DNA of 44,875 nt. It comes from Tissierellia bacterium (GTDB lineage: Bacteria > Bacillota > Clostridia > Tissierellales > Tepidimicrobiaceae). The DNA lies in NCBI GenBank assembly GCA_012839745.1, contig DUMS01000046.1, forward strand, positions 1-44,875. The letters are read 5' to 3'. Both the position numbers and the translations under genes were made by a program. The notes beneath the pieces were generated by a model, which worked only from the letters and a program-made list of their open reading frames with translations, made no database searches and was not told where the DNA came from. Shown one piece after another: positions 40,645 to 44,875 of this stretch. How positions within the stretch are numbered: the first letter of the stretch is position 1; each line of letters opens with the position of its first letter.

Positions 40645-42037
40645 AGGAGATTTTATAAACGATGAGGAAATATTAAGCTTTCTGGAAGAAGGGAAAAATG
40701 CCGGAAAAGATGAAATAAGGAACATAATTTCAAAATCCTTATCCAAACAGCGCCTGGAACCAATAGAAACTGCCAAACTGCTTCAGGTGGAAGACAAGGA
40801 CCTAATAGAAGAAATATTTGATGCAGCAAAAAAACTTAAGGAAGAGATATACGGAAACAGGATTGTGTTTTTTGCACCCCTTTATATAGGGAATAAATGC
40901 ATAAACAACTGTGTATACTGCGGATTTAGAAGGGACAACCATTCAATAGTACGAAAAACACTGACCAGGGAAGAACTTGTAGAACAGGTAAAGATACTGG
41001 AAAGCAAGGGACATAAGAGGCTTATACTGGTATATGGCGAACATCCTGATTATGATGGAGATTTCATAGCTGAAACCATGAGAATTGTCTACAGCACCAA
41101 AAATGGAAAAGGAGAAATAAGAAGGGTTAATATAAATGCTGCACCCCTGGATGTGGAAGACTATAAAAAGCTCAAAGAAGCAGGAATAGGAACATTCCAG
41201 ATATTCCAGGAAACATATCACCACGATACATACAAAAAAATGCATCCAAAGGGAGACAGAAAAAGCGACTTTGCCTGGAGGCTGTATGGACTTGACAGGG
41301 CTATGGAGGCTGGAATAGACGATGTGGGAATAGGAGCCTTATTTGGCCTGTTTGACTGGAAATATGAGGTATTGGGATTGTTAACCCATGCAATACATCT
41401 GGAAGAAACATTTGGAGTAGGGCCACATACCATTTCTGTTCCAAGAATTGAACCTGCATTGAATACAGAATACCCTGAAGGAGGAAAGTATCTGGTTTCA
41501 GATGAAGATTTCAAAAAGCTTGTAGCCATAATAAGGCTTTCGGTTCCATATACCGGATTGATACTTACTGCCAGAGAAAATGCAGATATTAGAAGAGAAG
41601 TATTACCACTAGGCGTATCTCAAATTGATGCAGGGTCAAGGATTGGCATTGGTGGATACGAAGAGGAGGATTATATCCCTGATAAGGAACAGTTCCAGCT
41701 TGGAGATATGCGTTCCCTCGATACCGTAATAAATGAATTGAGCAAGGAAGGATATATAACATCTTTCTGTACCGGATGCTACAGGTCTGGAAGAACTGGG
41801 GAAAACTTCATGAGCATGGCAAAGCCAGGACTAATCCAGGACTTTTGCATACCAAATGCAATTCTCACCTTTAAGGAATACCTTCTGGACTACGCCTCTG
41901 AAGATACTATTAAATCTGGCAATGCTGTCATTGAAAAAGAACTTGAGAAACTGGAAAAAATAAGCCCTAAATTAAGGTCAACTGTTGAAAAAAAATTAAA
42001 GCTAATTGAAAAAGGACAGAGGGACTTATACTTATAG
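40637..42037 (+). CDS. hydG: [FeFe] hydrogenase H-cluster radical SAM tyrosine lyase HydG
   Basis: A 466-residue radical SAM enzyme that cleaves tyrosine to p-cresol, CO and cyanide for the H-cluster. N-terminal cluster motif CINNCVYC (88-95) precedes GFRRDN; LVYGEHPDYDGDF and QIFQETYHHDTYKKMHP follow. The C-terminal cluster that binds the dangler iron is shown by FCTGCYRSGRTGENFM and a third Cys in LIQDFCIPNA. Length is normal. GGAGAGG precedes ATG. All cluster cysteines are intact, so the protein should be active. Confidence 0.97.
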   Translation: MYRGDFINDEEILSFLEEGKNAGKDEIRNIISKSLSKQRLEPIETAKLLQVEDKDLIEEIFDAAKKLKEEIYGNRIVFFAPLYIGNKCINNCVYCGFRRDNHSIVRKTLTREELVEQVKILESKGHKRLILVYGEHPDYDGDFIAETMRIVYSTKNGKGEIRRVNINAAPLDVEDYKKLKEAGIGTFQIFQETYHHDTYKKMHPKGDRKSDFAWRLYGLDRAMEAGIDDVGIGALFGLFDWKYEVLGLLTHAIHLEETFGVGPHTISVPRIEPALNTEYPEGGKYLVSDEDFKKLVAIIRLSVPYTGLILTARENADIRREVLPLGVSQIDAGSRIGIGGYEEEDYIPDKEQFQLGDMRSLDTVINELSKEGYITSFCTGCYRSGRTGENFMSMAKPGLIQDFCIPNAILTFKEYLLDYASEDTIKSGNAVIEKELEKLEKISPKLRSTVEKKLKLIEKGQRDLYL

Positions 42038-42047
42038 AGGTGGAAAC

Positions 42048-43235
42048 ATGAACAATACTCCTAATTCAAATAGAATAACCATATCCATATTTGGAAAGAG
42101 AAATGCAGGCAAGTCTTCACTTTTAAATGCCATTGCTGGTGAAGAAGTATCCATAGTAAGCAGCATAGAAGGCACCACTACAGATCCGGTAAAAAAGGCT
42201 ATGGAGCTTAATCCAGTCGGGCCTGTGCTGTTTATAGATACAGCAGGCATTGACGACGATGGGGCTCTGGGAGCTTTAAGGGTTAATAAAAGCCTGGAGG
42301 TAACCAGAAGAACTCACATTGCCATATATGTAATGGATATAGAGGATATGGATGAAGATACCCTTAAATATATGGAAAATACATTTATAAAATACAATAT
42401 ACCCTACATTCTTGTAATAAATAAAATAGATAAGCTAAGCAGGGATTATGTGGATAAACTTAAGCAGAAATACAGGGAAGCAGTTTTCGTATCCTCCCTT
42501 AAGAACATAAACATAGATATTCTTAAAGATAAGCTAATTAGGAAAATAGAAAATATACAGGAAGACCTTCCCCTTGTAGGAGATTTGGTACCTTATAATG
42601 GAAAAGTAATACTTGTAGTCCCCATTGATAAAGAAGCTCCAAAGGGAAGACTAATACTTCCCCAGGTACAGGTTTTAAGAGACCTGTTGGACCATGGAAT
42701 AAAAAGCTATGTGGTAAGGGATAAGGAGCTGGAATCTGCCCTTAAGGATATTAATGACATAGATCTGGTGATTACCGACTCCCAGATATTCAAAATGGTA
42801 GATGAAATAGTTCCCAAAGAAATCAACCTCACATCCTTTTCAATACTATTTGCAAGGCAAAAGGGAGAATTGGATGAATTTGTAAAAGGTGTAAGGACCA
42901 TACCATATATACCGGAAGGGTCCAACATATTGATAGCAGAAAACTGCACCCACAACACCAGCCATGTTGATATTGGAAGGGTCAAAATTCCCAGGTTAAT
43001 TGAAAGCAAAACAGGAAAAAAGTTTAATTTCCATTTCCAGACCGGGTACAGCTTTACAGAAGATCTTAAGAAATATAGCCTTGTCATACACTGCGGAGGC
43101 TGTATGGTAAACAGAAGGGAAGTTCAAAACAGGATAAAAATATGCAGGGAGCAGAACATACCCATAACCAATTATGGAATATTATTGGCCTACTTAAATG
43201 GCATACTGGATAGGGCCATAAAAATATTTAACTAA
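42048..43235 (+). CDS. hydF: [FeFe] hydrogenase H-cluster maturation GTPase HydF
   Basis: A 395-residue protein with a TrmE-like GTPase domain (FGKRNAGKSSLLNAI, DTAGIDD, VINKID), a dimerisation domain and a C-terminal Fe-S scaffold domain with CTHNTSHVDIGRVKIPRL and HCGGCMVNRREV giving the CxH...HCxxC ligands. HydF carries the diiron precursor to the apo-hydrogenase. ATG 42048 follows AGAGGTGG; the longer upstream frame overlaps hydG and has no ribosome site. Last gene of the operon. No hydrogenase structural gene (hydA) is in the window. Confidence 0.96.
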   Translation: MNNTPNSNRITISIFGKRNAGKSSLLNAIAGEEVSIVSSIEGTTTDPVKKAMELNPVGPVLFIDTAGIDDDGALGALRVNKSLEVTRRTHIAIYVMDIEDMDEDTLKYMENTFIKYNIPYILVINKIDKLSRDYVDKLKQKYREAVFVSSLKNINIDILKDKLIRKIENIQEDLPLVGDLVPYNGKVILVVPIDKEAPKGRLILPQVQVLRDLLDHGIKSYVVRDKELESALKDINDIDLVITDSQIFKMVDEIVPKEINLTSFSILFARQKGELDEFVKGVRTIPYIPEGSNILIAENCTHNTSHVDIGRVKIPRLIESKTGKKFNFHFQTGYSFTEDLKKYSLVIHCGGCMVNRREVQNRIKICREQNIPITNYGILLAYLNGILDRAIKIFN

Positions 43236-43263
43236 CAGGAGTAAACTCTCCTGTTAGTTTTTT
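43232..43263 (+). terminator. hyd operon terminator
   Basis: CTAACAGGAG / CTCCTGTTAG with a six-base loop followed by T6, starting at the hydF stop codon. Confidence 0.93.
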
Positions 43264-43347
43264 ATGGTATAATTCATATATAATAATTTAGTTTTATCAA
43301 TAATCAATATAAATAGGATTATATGAACATAAATAGGGGGTTATAAA

Positions 43348-43585
43348 ATGGAGTATATGGGAGATGAAAGATTTTGGGATGAAAAATTTGCTAATAAAAA
43401 TGGTAATCTATTAAGTCCAGAAAAATCACTAGTTGACCATGTTGAATACTTTAAAGAAGGCACTGTTCTTGATATAGCCTGTGGAGATGGTAGAAATTCT
43501 CTATTTTTACTCGAGAAGGGTTTTCAGGTTACTGGAGTAGATTTTAGTAGCAAAGCACTTGAACGTTTGGAGATGTTTGCAAATC
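43348..43585 (+). pseudogene. SAM-dependent methyltransferase, 5' fragment
   Basis: Starts at ATG 43348 (GGGGG upstream). About 75 residues match a class I methyltransferase: FWDEKFANKNGNLLSPEKSL, motif I VLDIACGDGRNSLFLLEKG and VTGVDFSSKALERL. After roughly 43580 the sequence is antisense to an acetyltransferase gene fragment and the frame runs on only to a chance stop at 43698. The catalytic C-terminal part is missing. Confidence 0.75.
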
Positions 43586-43594
43586 TGTACTTGA

Positions 43595-43915
43595 TAAGGT
43601 TTCTTCATATTCAATATGACATGCCAAATATCATTCCCTTGAAAACCGCACTTTCGGTAAAGTTTCTCTGGATTGGTATCGTTGTTCACTTGTCCTGAAA
43701 CAGTAACAAAATCTGCTTTACCAACAAAATTTAGAAGTAATCTATTGACTACTGCTTGACCGAGTCCACGTCTTCTATACTCCGGTATAACCTGAATCCA
43801 TTCCAATGACCCTTCACGTACATTTTTGTCTAATTCAGCAATACCTAATGCTACTGGCTTAGGAAGGATGTAGAACAAACAAGATCCATTAATACTGCTA
43901 CGATTATTTCGGTTT
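43595..43915 (-). pseudogene. GNAT acetyltransferase, fragment
   Basis: The frame holds the GNAT core: KPVALGIAELDKN, EGSLEWIQVIPEYRRRGLGQ (acetyl-CoA-binding Q/RxxGxG/A as RRRGLGQ), VVNRLLLNF and a C-terminal YRKCGFQGNDIWHV. The N-terminal third is missing (a stop lies just upstream of 43915) and the natural end is replaced at about 43590 by the joint to the methyltransferase fragment. No start with a ribosome site is left. 43916-44058 shows nothing I can support. Confidence 0.7.
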
Positions 43916-44058
43916 TTTTCTTATTTTGTAATCAGTCAGTAATTGTCCTTTTTGCTCTACCCTTTGCTTGTGAACAATCTCAATTAGGTTATATGAATAG
44001 CAAGTTCCAAAGCAAATGAAGATTCCTCCTGCACATACATAAGCTCACTTGAAAAATA

Positions 44059-44415
44059 CTATATTCCATAGTGAATTAAGTATTTATTTTCATTAATTGC
44101 AGTAGATACCTTCTTAATAAGTAATTCAAGCTCCTGCGATTGAAAATAGCTATTTGCCTTGATAATAATCCCTCTAAATTGTTTAAGAGATTCCGGAGGG
44201 ATAAGGGTTACACCACAATAATCTAATCCGGTACCTGGTTGGGTTGTAACCTGAAAATACGTCTTTATTGCCATTAATTCTTCATTATATTTTATAATTA
44301 ATTTTTCAATTAAATCATCAATGACAGAAATACAATTATATTTTTCAGGTTTATATTCACTATACCACCTATTTTCTTCAAAAAAATCAATTATTCCAAA
44401 CTCATGCCTTGTCAA
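44059..44415 (-). CDS. conserved hypothetical protein
   Basis: A 118-residue soluble protein starting TTG ACA AGG CAT GAG with GGGAGGGG seven bases upstream. Sequence MTRHEFGIIDFFEENRWYSE, GLDYCGVTLIPPESLKQF and the C-terminal ENKYLIHYGI resemble a family of short uncharacterised Firmicutes proteins that I know only as hypothetical. No membrane segment, no metal motif. It stands alone among gene fragments in AT-rich DNA. Confidence 0.7.
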   Translation of the reverse strand: MTRHEFGIIDFFEENRWYSEYKPEKYNCISVIDDLIEKLIIKYNEELMAIKTYFQVTTQPGTGLDYCGVTLIPPESLKQFRGIIIKANSYFQSQELELLIKKVSTAINENKYLIHYGI

Positions 44416-44587
44416 AATTTAACCCCTCCCTGCAAATATGCATAACCTCTTAACATATATTAACCCCATAATTTTGGACAAAAACTCACTAATGCTTTTA
44501 ATGTTCTAATATTGTTTTCAATTTCTTTGCTTTTCATTTTGCCCTCAAAAATTGTTCAAATTGGTTAGAGAGATAAATAGGATAATA

Positions 44588-44875
44588 TTATTTATTCTGT
44601 TTATTCTTCTTATTACTCCAAATATCTAGTATTGAATATGCTATTAGAATAATATACATTATGGTAATAATGGCCATTCTACTGTATTAATTGCATTTAT
44701 AAATGTTGGTATCCCAATAATAAACCATCCTCTATTCTTTCTTACCTCTAAAATCTAAAAACAGTTTTAACAACAATAATGCATTAGCTGAAATCAGAAT
44801 AAACCAGTTATTTTTCCAAACTGTTAAATAAGTAAGTACTAAAATACACCATAGTACAAGAAAAATAAAAGTCAG
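44588..44875 (-). pseudogene. membrane protein gene remnant, runs off window edge
   Basis: Three frames in series read as one protein: from the edge LTFIFLVLWCILVLTYLTVW ... LFLDFRGKKE (stop at 44732), then KNRGWFIIGIPTFINAINTV, then MAIITIMYIILIAYSILDIW ending NKKNKQNK at 44588. Hydrophobic helices in all three parts and the matching order suggest a polytopic membrane protein with two frameshifts. Alternatively these are two short genes. The region 44416-44587 shows no gene. Confidence 0.5.

Noticed and set aside
43348-43698. Intact 116-residue methyltransferase
   Set aside because: Only the first 75 or so residues match the family; the rest is antisense to an acetyltransferase fragment.

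Overview
The window is a low-G+C chromosomal stretch of an anaerobic, endospore-forming Firmicute of the class Clostridia. Evidence for this is the set of sporulation genes (spmA, spmB, bofA, gin/csfB, ytrH, ytrI), a methionine T-box leader, Firmicutes-type ribosome binding sites, the [FeFe]-hydrogenase maturation genes hydEGF and a probable UGA-read selenoprotein. The genus cannot be fixed; a member of Tissierellales or a close relative is a guess only.

Layout. (1) 1-8587: the tail of a DUF1858 gene, a glutaredoxin-like gene behind a CsoR/CstR-like palindrome, an unknown acidic protein, rsmA-rnmV-tatD-metG on the minus strand with a Met T-box, then a repeat-rich small protein and the yabE-like 3D-domain gene on the plus strand. 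(2) 8588-15500: an AT-rich accessory block holding an ECF-type sigma factor and a DUF4367 anti-sigma-like protein, a divergent control region, small secreted or membrane proteins and many gene fragments. The block carries a tandem duplication (9769-12130 against 12131-15699) with different cargo genes behind nearly the same control region. (3) 15575-19846: spmBA and a HerA-NurA pair. (4) 19999-26418: abrB, rsmI, a ferredoxin, ricT, holB, two DarA-type proteins, tmk, an Orn/Lys/Arg decarboxylase and gin. Regions 1, 3 and 4 keep the order of the B. subtilis csfB-to-ksgA segment. (5) 26518-33026: AmmeMemoRadiSam genes, L25/Ctc, bofA, yaaL, DUF134, Mrp, the selenoprotein candidate and ytrHI. (6) 33223-38926: an Old-Yellow-Enzyme-like reductase, RtcB, a TldE/TldD pair with frameshifted tldD, and a cation efflux protein behind a probable NiCo riboswitch. 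(7) 39137-43263: the hydrogenase maturation operon (TM1266-like regulator, hydE, hydG, hydF). (8) 43348-44875: AT-rich gene remains.

The core genes serve rRNA maturation and modification (rsmA, rnmV, rsmI), replication and nucleotide supply (holB, tmk), translation (metG, L25) and compartment-specific sporulation control. The points most worth following are the in-frame TGA gene at 31785-32078, the duplicated sigma locus with swapped cargo, the metal riboswitch on the efflux gene and a strong UUCG hairpin in the leader of the hydrogenase maturation operon. No tRNA, rRNA, CRISPR array or intact transposase was seen.
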